Below are positions 1 through 6,791 of a DNA stretch of 6,899 bases, one piece after another. The position numbers and the translations under genes are program-made. Each line of letters begins with the position of its first letter. Positions within the stretch are counted from its first letter, which is position 1. A model generated the notes under the pieces. That model did no database searches. It saw only the letters and a list, made by a program, of their open reading frames with translations, and was not told where the DNA came from. This DNA comes from Methanothrix sp. (lineage in GTDB: Archaea > Halobacteriota > Methanosarcinia > Methanotrichales > Methanotrichaceae), in contig JALNZQ010000145.1 of assembly GCA_023229165.1 (NCBI GenBank), forward strand, positions 1-6,899, read 5' to 3'.

Positions 1-933
1 AAAGTGATCGATCAGGCAAATGTCGGCGGGCCGCGCTCTGGAAAATAGCCTCACCAGGTCGCCATGATAGACCTCGATCTCACAGGCCCCATTGGCGCGA
101 CCGACGAGCACCGGCTCTTTTCCCACAGTGCTCTTGGGAGACTCCGGATACTCTATCTCATCGATTCCAAGCAAGCTCCGATTAGCTTCAAGATTGAGCA
201 GCACATTTTGCACGCTGGCGAGCCAGGCATCATTGAACACCACGCGCCTGGCCCCGGCTAAAACGCACATCAGCCCCAGTGTTCCCGGGCCACAGAGCCC
301 ATCCGCCACATCGCGAAGCTTTCCTTGCAAATATAGCTGATCTAAAATTCTCATCTTGGGGGCGCTCTGCCGGGAAAATTCAATGTGAATTCGCGACTGG
401 TTCTTGTATATCACCGTTTCCCCAAAGAGGCTCTGAGAGATGTCGGCGCGCAGGTCGCAGCCGGCCATTAGCACGTTCTCTTGTGGCTTGGCAGCCGGGT
501 CGACCATGCCGGCAACGCCTCGGCTCAGAATCACCCCCTTGATCTCCGGAATTTGCTTTAGCATCGCCTCCGCGGCCTCTTTGCTGTACCTGTCACCGGA
601 AATTATCAGGCTCCTGGGACCAAGCCGGGGCGAGTACGCCAGGGGATAGCCGACTTCAATGAGTGGCGAGCCCACACTTCGCAGCGTCTCATCTTCGTCG
701 CGCAGACCGTAGCCTTGCAGCAGACGCAGTGCATCGAGCATTACGCAGTCAAGCGTGGCTTTTTTGCAGGATTGGCACCGTTCCACCCTTTCCGGAAGAA
801 ACCTTGCCCCTGCGGTCTTGTCTAGATTGGGCTGCGGCGCGCAAGCCGGGCAGGCCAGGTACTTTTGCTCTATATCTGCCAGAACCTCTTTTGCAGGCCG
901 AATGCAGCCTTTTCCGCAAACAGGACACTTCAT
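1..933 (-). CDS. Zinc-ribbon protein with SAM-methyltransferase-like domain (3' end beyond left edge)
   Basis: Reading the minus strand from the ATG at 933 gives 311 codons with no stop, continuing off the window, so this is a real but partial gene. The first 65 residues carry paired cysteines (C3-x2-C6, C28-x2-C31, C53-x2-C56, plus C10 and C63), a zinc-ribbon-like arrangement. Residues about 209-237 read VADGLCGPGTLG followed by VVFND, which fits motifs I and II of a class I Rossmann-fold methyltransferase. DICLIDHF at 304-311 fits the motif IV strand just as the frame leaves the window. The layout recalls Trm1/Trm5-like tRNA methyltransferases, but the N-terminal cysteines and the middle region do not let me assign a substrate, so RNA methylation is inference. 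A weak Shine-Dalgarno-like GGGAG lies 11 nt before the ATG. It is transcribed divergently from the ATP-citrate lyase genes. The fold call is fairly sure, the function is not. Confidence 0.75.
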   Translation of the reverse strand, partial: MKCPVCGKGCIRPAKEVLADIEQKYLACPACAPQPNLDKTAGARFLPERVERCQSCKKATLDCVMLDALRLLQGYGLRDEDETLRSVGSPLIEVGYPLAYSPRLGPRSLIISGDRYSKEAAEAMLKQIPEIKGVILSRGVAGMVDPAAKPQENVLMAGCDLRADISQSLFGETVIYKNQSRIHIEFSRQSAPKMRILDQLYLQGKLRDVADGLCGPGTLGLMCVLAGARRVVFNDAWLASVQNVLLNLEANRSLLGIDEIEYPESPKSTVGKEPVLVGRANGACEIEVYHGDLVRLFSRARPADICLIDHF

Positions 934-1044
934 AGTATGCCGGTCTCCCTGGAGTATTTCGCCATTCGGGAGATATTCTGGCTTTTTCCTTTAGAAAGGT
1001 TTGTAAATAAGAAAATCATTGAGGCGGCGAAGGTGGTTTTGGAT
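934..1044. promoter_or_regulatory. Divergent promoter region between methyltransferase-like gene and aclB
   Basis: This 111-bp gap separates two divergent genes and is richer in A/T than its flanks. On the plus strand, purine-rich AGAAAGG (993-999) is followed by TTTGTAAATAA (1000-1010), which resembles a BRE plus TATA pair and would place a start site near 1030. That would give a very short leader before the aclB ATG at 1045. The same A/T block read on the minus strand (TTATTTACAAA) could serve the opposite gene with a longer leader. The match to the TATA consensus is imperfect, so the exact boxes are tentative. Confidence 0.4.
1029..1036 (+). promoter_or_regulatory. Shine-Dalgarno site that fixes the aclB start
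   Basis: GAAGGTGG ends 8 nt before the ATG at 1045 and pairs with the archaeal 16S 3' end (complement of GGAGGTGAT). It selects this ATG over the in-frame ATG at 937 and the TTG at 865. Confidence 0.6.
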
Positions 1045-2313
1045 ATGGCACAGAGAGGCATTAGGGAGTACGATGCAAAACGTTTGTTGGCCAGATTTCT
1101 CCCCGAGTACCTCAATGAATTCTCCTATAACGGCGATCTCGCCCTTGTGGGACCAGAGACCGATCTGGAGGAGCTGGCATCAACTCATTCCTGGCTCAAG
1201 ACGGCCAGGCTTGTCGTCAAACCGGATCAGCTCTTTGGAAAGAGGGGCAAGCACGGGCTGGTTCTTCTGGATGCAGATTGGGATCGGGCGAAGAAATTCC
1301 TTCAGGAGAACATGGGTGCACAGGTAGCGGTTGGAGGCATAACCGGCAAGCTATCCCATTTCTTAATTGAACCCTTCATACCCCACGAAGAGGAGCTTTA
1401 TGTAGCCATCAGTTCCGACAATGACGGCGACAACATATTCTTCTCTATGCAAGGCGGCGTCTTTGTGGAGGAAAATTGGGACAAAGTAATTCGTTTTCAT
1501 GTAGATGTGCTGGACGGAATGGACGGCATTGATATCAAATCCAGGTTGCCTGAGGATCTTGGGGAAAAGAGCAACGCCATTGAGAATTTCGTCAAGGCGT
1601 TGTGGCGCTTTTATGCAGAAACGGGCTTTTCCTATCTGGAGATCAATCCCTTTACCTTCCATAAAGGCTACATCGTGCCTCTAGATATGGTGGCCAAGCT
1701 TGATGATGCCGAGGAGTACTGGCAGAGGAAAAGATGGTCCGGTCTCGCTTTCCCAGAGCCCTTCGGCAGGAGCCTATCCAAGGAGGAGCAGTTCATCAAG
1801 GATCTTGATTCCAAGACGGGAGCCTCATTGAAGCTGACCATTTTGAATCCGGAAGGAAGGATCTGGACGATGGTGGCAGGGGGCGGGGCGAGCGTGATCT
1901 ATGCCGATACCATCTGCGATCTGGGCTTTGCCAAGGAGATGGCCAATTACGGCGAATACAGCGGCGATCCCAATACCGAGGAGACTTACTACTACACCAG
2001 GACCATTTTGGATCTGATGACGCGCCGCATTGACCCGCGTGGAAAGATGCTGCTCATCGGGGGCGCTATTGCCAACTTCACAGATGTGGCCAAGACCTTC
2101 AAGGGCTTGGTAATGGCCTTAGAGGAGTACCAGCAAAAGCTGCAGGATGCGGATGTCAAGATTTATGTGAGGAGAGGCGGCCCCAATTATGAGCAGGGCC
2201 TTAAGCTCATGCGTAGTGTTGGCGGAAGGCTAGGCGTGCCCATTGAAGTATACGGACCTGAGACGCATATGACCAGAATTGTTCCCATGGCCTTGGGTGG
2301 TGCATCTGTATGA
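1045..2313 (+). CDS. aclB: ATP-citrate lyase, small (ATP-grasp/citrate-binding) subunit
   Basis: Together with the next gene it forms the cytosolic ATP-citrate lyase: citrate + CoA + ATP to acetyl-CoA + oxaloacetate + ADP + phosphate. The protein is 422 residues, close to the plant small subunit (about 423) and the Chlorobium AclB (about 398). Residues 1-240 are the ATP-grasp domain, with VVKPDQLFGKRGKHG (57-71) in the nucleotide site and LEINPF (198-203) and LDM (213-215) in the metal site. Residues about 250-422 are the citrate-binding domain: MVAGGGASV (276-284), NYGEYSG (301-307), ANFT (343-346), VRRGGPN (375-381). The citrate contacts known in human ACLY (G309, N346, T348, Y364, R379, recalled numbering) all occur at a constant offset of two, as G307, N344, T346, Y362 and R377. 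The start is chosen because MAQRGIREYDAKRLL matches the family N terminus and has a good ribosome site. The end overlaps aclA by ATGA. The symbol follows the Chlorobium convention; plants use the opposite letters. Confidence 0.96.
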   Translation: MAQRGIREYDAKRLLARFLPEYLNEFSYNGDLALVGPETDLEELASTHSWLKTARLVVKPDQLFGKRGKHGLVLLDADWDRAKKFLQENMGAQVAVGGITGKLSHFLIEPFIPHEEELYVAISSDNDGDNIFFSMQGGVFVEENWDKVIRFHVDVLDGMDGIDIKSRLPEDLGEKSNAIENFVKALWRFYAETGFSYLEINPFTFHKGYIVPLDMVAKLDDAEEYWQRKRWSGLAFPEPFGRSLSKEEQFIKDLDSKTGASLKLTILNPEGRIWTMVAGGGASVIYADTICDLGFAKEMANYGEYSGDPNTEETYYYTRTILDLMTRRIDPRGKMLLIGGAIANFTDVAKTFKGLVMALEEYQQKLQDADVKIYVRRGGPNYEQGLKLMRSVGGRLGVPIEVYGPETHMTRIVPMALGGASV

Positions 2314-4181
2314 GCCAAACATTGAGCAAGAATTACGTTCTCTTTGATAGAAACACGAAAGCCTTCGTCTACGGATATCAGACCAATGCCATCCAGCGCA
2401 TGCTGGATTTCGATTACATCTGCAATCGCTCCGCACCCAGCATCTCTGCTATCATCAATCCCAGTCGAGCCGGCATTCACAAGGCATTTTGGGGAAGCAA
2501 AGAGATCATCCTGCCCATGTACAAGAGCATCTCCCTGGCGGCCAAAGCCTATCCTGAGGCTGATGTGATGGTCAACTTCGCCTCGCACCGGTCCGCCTTC
2601 GATACCACCATGGAGGCACTGGCCGAGGAGAGCATTCGCGTTGTGGCCGTCATAGCCGAGGGCGTGCCTGAGAGGAAGTCGCGGATCATGAGTGCCACGG
2701 CCAAAAAGCAGGGCAAGATAGTCCTCGGCCCAGCCACGGTAGGAGGCATGACGGCAGGGGCTTTTCGCATCGGCAATACCGCCGGAACCATTGAGAACAT
2801 CATCGCCTCCAAGCTCTACCGGCCGGGATCTGTGGGCTTCGTCTCCAAGTCGGGTGGCATGCTCAACGAAGCCTTCAACATCATATCCAGAAACTCAGAC
2901 GGCATTTACGAGGGCGTGGCCATTGGCGGAGATCGCTATCCCGGCTCGACCATGCTCGACCACATTCTGCGCTATGAGGAAAATCCCGCCATCAAGATGA
3001 TTGCCTGCCTTGGAGAACTTGGCGGTGAGGACGAGTATAGGATCATTTCCGCTCTAAAAGAGGGCAAGGTCAAAAAGCCGCTGGTGGCCTGGGTGACGGG
3101 AACCTGCTCGCCGGTGCTTCCTGCCAGCGTTCAATTCGGCCATGCCGGAGCTAAGGCCGATACTCACAAGGAGACCGCTCAGGCCAAGAATGATGCCTTT
3201 CGCGAGGCGGGTGCCTATGTTCCCACATCATTCGACGGCTATGGCGATACGGTGCGACAGGTATACGAGATGCTGCTCTCTCAGGGCAAGGTATTGCCAC
3301 TCATTGAGCCAGAGGCACCTAAAATTCCTGCAGACTACAGCAAAGCGTTGGCTTCCGGCGATATCAGAAAGCCGACTACATTCATCTGTACCATATCCGA
3401 TGACCGCGGTGAAGAGGTGCTCTACGCCGGCAAGAAGCTCTCCGCCGTCATGGAGGATCAGATGGGCATCGGAGGGGTCATCGGCCTGCTCTGGTTCAAG
3501 AAGGAGCTGCCCGACTATGCCGCCAGGTTCATTGAGCTGGTCTTGCAGATCGTGGCCGACCACGGACCGGCCGTATCAGGGGCCCACAATGCCATTGTGG
3601 CTTCATGCGCCGGAAAAGACCTCATCTCATCACTATGCAGTGGTCTCTTGACCATCGGCCCGCGCTTTGGTGGAGCAATCGACGATGCTGCTCGCGAATT
3701 CAAGCACGCCAGAGATATGGCTATGACGCCCGAGCAGTTTGTCAGCGACATGAAGAGGAAGGGCGTCAACATCCCGGGCATCGGCCACAAGATCAAGAGC
3801 GTCAAGAATCCGGACAAGCGCGTGCAGCTGCTCATAAGCTTCGCCCGGGCGAACTTCCCGAGCACGGAACTGCTCAATTACGCCTTGAAGGTGGAGGAGC
3901 TTACCACGGCTAAAAAAGGGAACCTGATATTGAACGTGGATGGATGTATCGGCATTCTCTTCCTGGACCTGATGACCTCCTGCGGAGCTTTCAGCAAGGC
4001 GGAGATCGATGAGGTGGTGCGTCTGGGTTATCTCAATGGGCTGTTTGCCCTGGGCAGAAGCATCGGCCTTATCGGGCATATCCTGGATCAAAAGCGCTTG
4101 GGTTCAAGGCTCTACCGCCATCCTGCGGAGGATATCGCGTACATGATGCCTTCCCAAGAGGACATAAAATGCAGGCGTTGA
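2310..4181 (+). CDS. aclA: ATP-citrate lyase, large (CoA-ligase/citrate-synthase-like) subunit
   Basis: This subunit carries the phosphorylated histidine, binds CoA and cleaves citryl-CoA. It has 623 residues, against about 608 in Chlorobium and plants. Residues 1-330 are succinyl-CoA-synthetase-like: LGPATVGG, IGNTAGT and GVAIGGDRYPGS, then QFGHAGA, whose H278 is the phosphohistidine. E117 (in AEGVPE) matches the glutamate that stabilises it. Residues about 345-623 are the citrate-synthase-like module with H418 (VADHGPAVSGAHN), H493 (GIGHK) and D544 (NVDGCIG). Human ACLY E599, H760, H900, H975 and D1026 (recalled numbering) all map with one constant offset of 482, so there is no net insertion or deletion between these sites. 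The ending LDQKRLGSRLYRHPAEDIAYMMP is also family-typical. The ATG sits inside the aclB stop (ATGA), with GGGTGGTG (2295-2302) upstream, so translation is coupled and the two chains are probably made in equal amounts. Confidence 0.97.
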   Translation: MSQTLSKNYVLFDRNTKAFVYGYQTNAIQRMLDFDYICNRSAPSISAIINPSRAGIHKAFWGSKEIILPMYKSISLAAKAYPEADVMVNFASHRSAFDTTMEALAEESIRVVAVIAEGVPERKSRIMSATAKKQGKIVLGPATVGGMTAGAFRIGNTAGTIENIIASKLYRPGSVGFVSKSGGMLNEAFNIISRNSDGIYEGVAIGGDRYPGSTMLDHILRYEENPAIKMIACLGELGGEDEYRIISALKEGKVKKPLVAWVTGTCSPVLPASVQFGHAGAKADTHKETAQAKNDAFREAGAYVPTSFDGYGDTVRQVYEMLLSQGKVLPLIEPEAPKIPADYSKALASGDIRKPTTFICTISDDRGEEVLYAGKKLSAVMEDQMGIGGVIGLLWFKKELPDYAARFIELVLQIVADHGPAVSGAHNAIVASCAGKDLISSLCSGLLTIGPRFGGAIDDAAREFKHARDMAMTPEQFVSDMKRKGVNIPGIGHKIKSVKNPDKRVQLLISFARANFPSTELLNYALKVEELTTAKKGNLILNVDGCIGILFLDLMTSCGAFSKAEIDEVVRLGYLNGLFALGRSIGLIGHILDQKRLGSRLYRHPAEDIAYMMPSQEDIKCRR

Positions 4182-4225
4182 GCTTAAGTGATAGGATCGC
4201 CGTTTAAGCCCTGAGGCGGGCGAGA

Positions 4226-5473
4226 ATGGCGACTGGAACGATAAGCCAAAAAATTTTTTCGCGGGCCTCCGGTTCCACTAAAATGGTGGAGCCGGGGGAA
4301 ATTGTTGAGGCCGGCGTGGACTACGTCATGTCTCATGACGGGACAAGTGTCCTGGCCATAAAGGCCTTCCAGGAGATGGGCTCGGAGAAGGTATGGGATC
4401 CGGAAAGGATTGTCATACCCTTCGACCATATCGTTCCTGCCAACAATGAGACTGCAGCAGAGCTGCAAAAGGATGTGCGGGCCTGGGCTAAAGAGCAGAA
4501 TATCACCAACTTCTTTGACTGCGGCAGCGGAGTCTGCCATCAGGTCTTTCCGGAGCAGGGTTTCGCCTTGCCAGGACTGTTGCTGGTAGGGGCCGATTCG
4601 CATTCCTGCACATATGGAGCCTTGGGGGCGTTTGGCACGGGCGTGGGAGCTACGGACATGGCAGAGCTCTATTCCTGTGGGCTTTTGTGGTTCAAGGTGC
4701 CGAAGACCATAGCCGTGCGGGTGTCCGGCGCTCTTAGGCCGAATGTCTCAGCCAAGGACATTGCGCTCATGGTAATAGGCAAGCAGGGCGCAGACGGGGC
4801 GACCTACAAGACAGTCGAGTACATTGGTCCTGTCATCGAGGCTCTGAGCATTTCCGGCAGGATGACGCTGTGCAATTTGGGCGTGGAGATGGGAGCCAAG
4901 GCGGCTATAGTTCCGCCCGACAAAAAAACGAATGCATGGCTAGAGGGCCGGGCGAGGCAGGCTTACAAGCCCGTGCACTCCGATCCCGGTTCATACGATT
5001 ATGAATACGAATATGACATAACCGATTTAGAGCCGCAGGTGGCGGTGCCCTACCGGGTGGACAATGTTCGGCCCGTCTCGGAGCTGGATGGCCTGGAGGT
5101 CGATCAGGTCTTCATAGGCACCTGCACCAACGGAAGGCTGGAGGACCTGGCTGCGGCGGCCCGCATTTTGAAGGGAAAGCGGGTCATAGCGAGAACCCTG
5201 GTCATCCCCGCCTCGCGAGTAGTTCTGCAGGAGGCGCTGCAAAGCGGCATCATCTCGACTCTGGTCGAGGCCGGGGCGATGGTCTGTCCGCCGGGATGCG
5301 GGCCCTGCCTGGGTGCGCACATGGGCGTCCTGGCGGAGGGAGAGGTCTGCGTCTCCACGTCCAACCGTAATTTTCCAGGGCGGATGGGCAAAGGTGGGCT
5401 GGTTTATCTGGCGAGCCCTGCCACAGCGGCGGCCTCGGCCCTGAAGGGATGCCTGACTGTGCCGGAGATTTAG
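4226..5473 (+). CDS. Aconitase-superfamily large subunit (homoaconitase / 3-isopropylmalate dehydratase type)
   Basis: This is a [4Fe-4S] hydro-lyase large subunit of 415 residues, the size of archaeal LeuC/homoaconitase large chains, and it needs a separate small (swivel) subunit. The motif GADSHSCTYGALGAFGTG (D124-S125-H126) is the family active-site signature. The cluster ligands are C300 (GTCTNG) and C358 and C361 (CPPGCGPC). SNRNFPGRMG (379-388) is the conserved C-terminal motif. The family isomerises isopropylmalate (leucine), homocitrate (2-oxosuberate for coenzyme B in methanogens) or citraconate/citramalate-type acids. Sequence of the large chain alone does not decide the substrate, because specificity lies largely in the small subunit. 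It starts 44 bp after aclA, with GAGG (4213-4216) 9 nt before the ATG, so co-transcription is likely. That neighbourhood allows a role on citrate or homocitrate, which is inference. No small-subunit gene follows it, so the partner must be encoded elsewhere. Confidence 0.9.
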   Translation: MATGTISQKIFSRASGSTKMVEPGEIVEAGVDYVMSHDGTSVLAIKAFQEMGSEKVWDPERIVIPFDHIVPANNETAAELQKDVRAWAKEQNITNFFDCGSGVCHQVFPEQGFALPGLLLVGADSHSCTYGALGAFGTGVGATDMAELYSCGLLWFKVPKTIAVRVSGALRPNVSAKDIALMVIGKQGADGATYKTVEYIGPVIEALSISGRMTLCNLGVEMGAKAAIVPPDKKTNAWLEGRARQAYKPVHSDPGSYDYEYEYDITDLEPQVAVPYRVDNVRPVSELDGLEVDQVFIGTCTNGRLEDLAAAARILKGKRVIARTLVIPASRVVLQEALQSGIISTLVEAGAMVCPPGCGPCLGAHMGVLAEGEVCVSTSNRNFPGRMGKGGLVYLASPATAAASALKGCLTVPEI

Positions 5474-5507
5474 CCGGCAATAGCTCGGAATGTATTAGTA
5501 TTTGAGA

Positions 5508-5514
5508 GAAGGTG
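5508..5514 (+). promoter_or_regulatory. Shine-Dalgarno site that decides the PHP gene start
   Basis: GAAGGTG lies 11 nt before the ATG at 5526. It favours this ATG over the upstream in-frame TTG at 5502, which would add eight residues (LREGARSK before initiation decoding) ahead of the conserved MRFDLHVHS start and has no ribosome site of its own. Confidence 0.5.
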
Positions 5515-5525
5515 CCCGTTCGAAG

Positions 5526-6191
5526 ATGAGATTCGATCTGCATGTGCATTCCAACTGCTCCGATGGCCGCGATGAGGTGGGGACCATCCTGCGCGCCGCA
5601 AAAAGGCGTGAATTAGCCGGTCTGTCCATTACCGATCACGACACTTTGCAGGGCTCACTAAAAGCCATGAAGATCATCCGCGATGAGAAGTTGGACCTGA
5701 TCCTAATCCCAGGAGCTGAGGTCACCACAGCTGAAGGCCACCTGCTGGTCCTGGGAGTGCAGGAGCTTCCGCCCCGCGGGCTAAGCCCGGAGGAGACGGC
5801 TGATATGGCCCGCGAGCAGGGGGGCATTGCAATCGTTCCCCATCCTTACCATCCTTTTCGGCATGCCATCGGGCGCATACCGGACTGCGATGCAGTGGAG
5901 GTCTACAACTCCAAGCACCTCTTCGGCTTAGCCAACGCCCGGGCCAAAATGGGTGCAAAGAAGCGCGGGCTGCCCATGGTAGCGGGAAGCGACTCGCACT
6001 TTGCAGCTACGGTGGGGCTGGGAGTGACGGAGATCGAGGCGGATGATGCAGAGGAGGCAGTGGCGGCCATCCGGGCCGGCGAGACTCGGGTGGTGGGCAA
6101 ACGGACGCCGCCGCGGTTCTTTATCGGGAATACTGTGCAGTCCATTTACAGGATTGTGAGGAAGAGAGTGAGGAAAGGGCGGAAGGTGTAG
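5526..6191 (+). CDS. PHP-domain metallophosphoesterase (TrpH-like, short archaeal form)
   Basis: The product has 221 residues and is a complete PHP domain. The metal-binding set is visible in order: H6 and H8 (DLHVHS), D13, H38 (ITDHDT), E65 (GAEVTT), H106 (HPYHPF), H131 (NSKHLFG), and D156 with H158 (GSDSHF). These residues bind a di- or trinuclear metal centre that hydrolyses phosphoester bonds. Family members include histidinol phosphatase, polymerase-associated PHP domains and TrpH, which acts on 3',5'-bisphosphorylated nucleotides and RNA 5' ends. This protein is shorter than E. coli TrpH (about 290), consistent with absence of the inserted middle domain. The last 25 residues are strongly basic (VRKRVRKGRKV), which would suit a nucleic-acid substrate, but this is inference. 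It follows the aconitase-type gene by 52 bp on the same strand with no clear terminator, so read-through transcription is possible although no pathway link is obvious. Confidence 0.88.
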   Translation: MRFDLHVHSNCSDGRDEVGTILRAAKRRELAGLSITDHDTLQGSLKAMKIIRDEKLDLILIPGAEVTTAEGHLLVLGVQELPPRGLSPEETADMAREQGGIAIVPHPYHPFRHAIGRIPDCDAVEVYNSKHLFGLANARAKMGAKKRGLPMVAGSDSHFAATVGLGVTEIEADDAEEAVAAIRAGETRVVGKRTPPRFFIGNTVQSIYRIVRKRVRKGRKV

Positions 6192-6273
6192 GTGCAATGA
6201 CTGCGCTTCGTTACAATCTTCCGGGGATCGGATCTTCATTCAAACCGAAAACACCCCTAGGTAGGCGACTTAG

Positions 6274-6297
6274 ATGCATGCCTTCGTGGCACTGCAT
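6274..6297 (+). other. Nine-pair hairpin ahead of the structured RNA
   Basis: ATGCA (6274-6278) plus TGCC (6279-6282) pair with GGCA (6288-6291) and TGCAT (6293-6297), leaving one bulged C (6292) and a TTCGT loop. It lies just upstream of the proposed HEARO-like scaffold. It may belong to the RNA, to the end of a mobile element, or to a terminator for the PHP gene, although no T run follows it. Confidence 0.45.
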
Positions 6298-6311
6298 TTG
6301 GCTACGGGCCT

Positions 6312-6545
6312 GTGAGGCTAAAATTTCGGCGGGCTGAAAAAGTTGCGCGCTGTAACAGGCGCAGTAATCCGCTGGAGCTCACGCTAATACACGGTCGGGG
6401 CATGAAGCGGCACAAGTAGAAGCCAAAGGCGAGAGGGCGGGCACGAGGCCCTATGAAAAGGGTTCCGGTAATTCGGACGCTGTGTGAAATTCCAGCGCTT
6501 ATGCTGCCTTCGAGCCCGGCTTATTAAAGTCGAGCTTCGGGCAGG
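6312..6545 (+). ncRNA. Structured RNA resembling HEARO/omega RNA (IscB guide RNA class), no IscB nearby
   Basis: HEARO RNAs are the non-coding guide RNAs of transposon-encoded IscB nucleases, normally sited just upstream of iscB. The segment GGTCGGGGCATGAAGCGG (6393-6410), continued by CACAAGTAGAAGCC (6411-6424), and the preceding CACGCTAATACACGG match my memory of that RNA's conserved core; no covariance search was run. Visible stems are TGCGC(G)CTG/CAGGCGCA (6344-6363, loop TAA), CCGCT/AGCGG (6369-6373 with 6406-6410), GGCCCT/AGGGTT (6447-6464), TCCG/CGGA (6464-6477), CGCTG/CAGCG (6478-6497), and a terminal CTGCC/GGCAG stem (6504-6508 with 6540-6544) enclosing GGCTT/AAGTC. Stem positions come from direct reading; the ends are approximate. 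No RuvC/HNH nuclease frame follows, so this would be an orphan or remnant copy served in trans. A different structured RNA, such as a degenerate group II intron, is the main alternative. Confidence 0.5.
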
Positions 6546-6546
6546 G

Positions 6547-6756
6547 TCAGGCCAACACTATGCGGTGATTGGCTCCTTCTAAAAGGGCGCTGTGGATCGG
6601 CGCTGGCCCGCCTGGGACTTGATATCTCATTCTCTTGATGATTTCTTTTTGGTGGAGAACTGTCTTTTCTAACTTGAAGCGAAAGCCTTTTATCTCGGCA
6701 ATTGACGTATAGTGTATTGGCGAAAGTCGATGGCCATCTTTCCCTCCTACATCCAA
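6547..6756 (-). pseudogene. Doubtful 69-codon frame, possibly a gene remnant
   Basis: A TTG-started frame encodes 69 residues, including IAEIKGFRFKLEKT and a Pro/Gly-rich PGGPAPIHSALLEG; I do not recognise it. The best ribosome site on this strand, GGAGGG (minus strand, 6742-6747), instead precedes an ATG in another frame that stops after 15 residues (MAIDFRQYTIRQLPR). A start in one frame and the longer open stretch in another could reflect a frameshifted relic of a small gene. It may equally be chance. It directly abuts the proposed structured RNA, so it could be decayed mobile-element sequence. Confidence 0.2.
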
Positions 6757-6791
6757 TTGACTTTTGCCTCCCTCCTTCTTATCCCTCTTTC

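Noticed and set aside
64..935. Several plus-strand frames of 65-90 codons in the left 935 bases
   Set aside because: They are shadows of the single open minus-strand frame, which has zinc-ribbon and methyltransferase motifs; the plus frames are short, mutually overlapping and without recognisable motifs.
865..1044. Upstream extension of aclB to the TTG at 865 or the ATG at 937
   Set aside because: Added residues do not resemble the family N terminus, 865 overlaps the divergent gene's start, and the ATG at 1045 has a proper ribosome site and the conserved IREYDAKRLL opening.
3228..4603. Minus-strand frames opposite aclA and the aconitase-type gene (87-152 codons)
   Set aside because: They lie antisense to genes with complete catalytic motifs and are explained by GC-biased third positions of the real genes.
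6197..6337. 46-codon plus-strand frame with GGAAGGTG at 6181-6188 placed 8 nt before its ATG
   Set aside because: The ribosome site is attractive, but the product is rich in Arg, Trp and Cys with no family resemblance, and the frame crosses the hairpin at 6274-6297 and the structured RNA. The purine site is also just the end of the PHP coding sequence. Not excluded as a small peptide.
6312..6545. RNase P RNA, SRP RNA or group II intron
   Set aside because: The conserved RNase P element GAGGAAAGTCC is absent, although GAGCCCGGCTTATTA faintly recalls its 3' part. No SRP-type GGAAG/GAGCAGCC loop is seen. No domain V with an AGC triad and GNRA loop was found, so group II intron remains only a weaker alternative.
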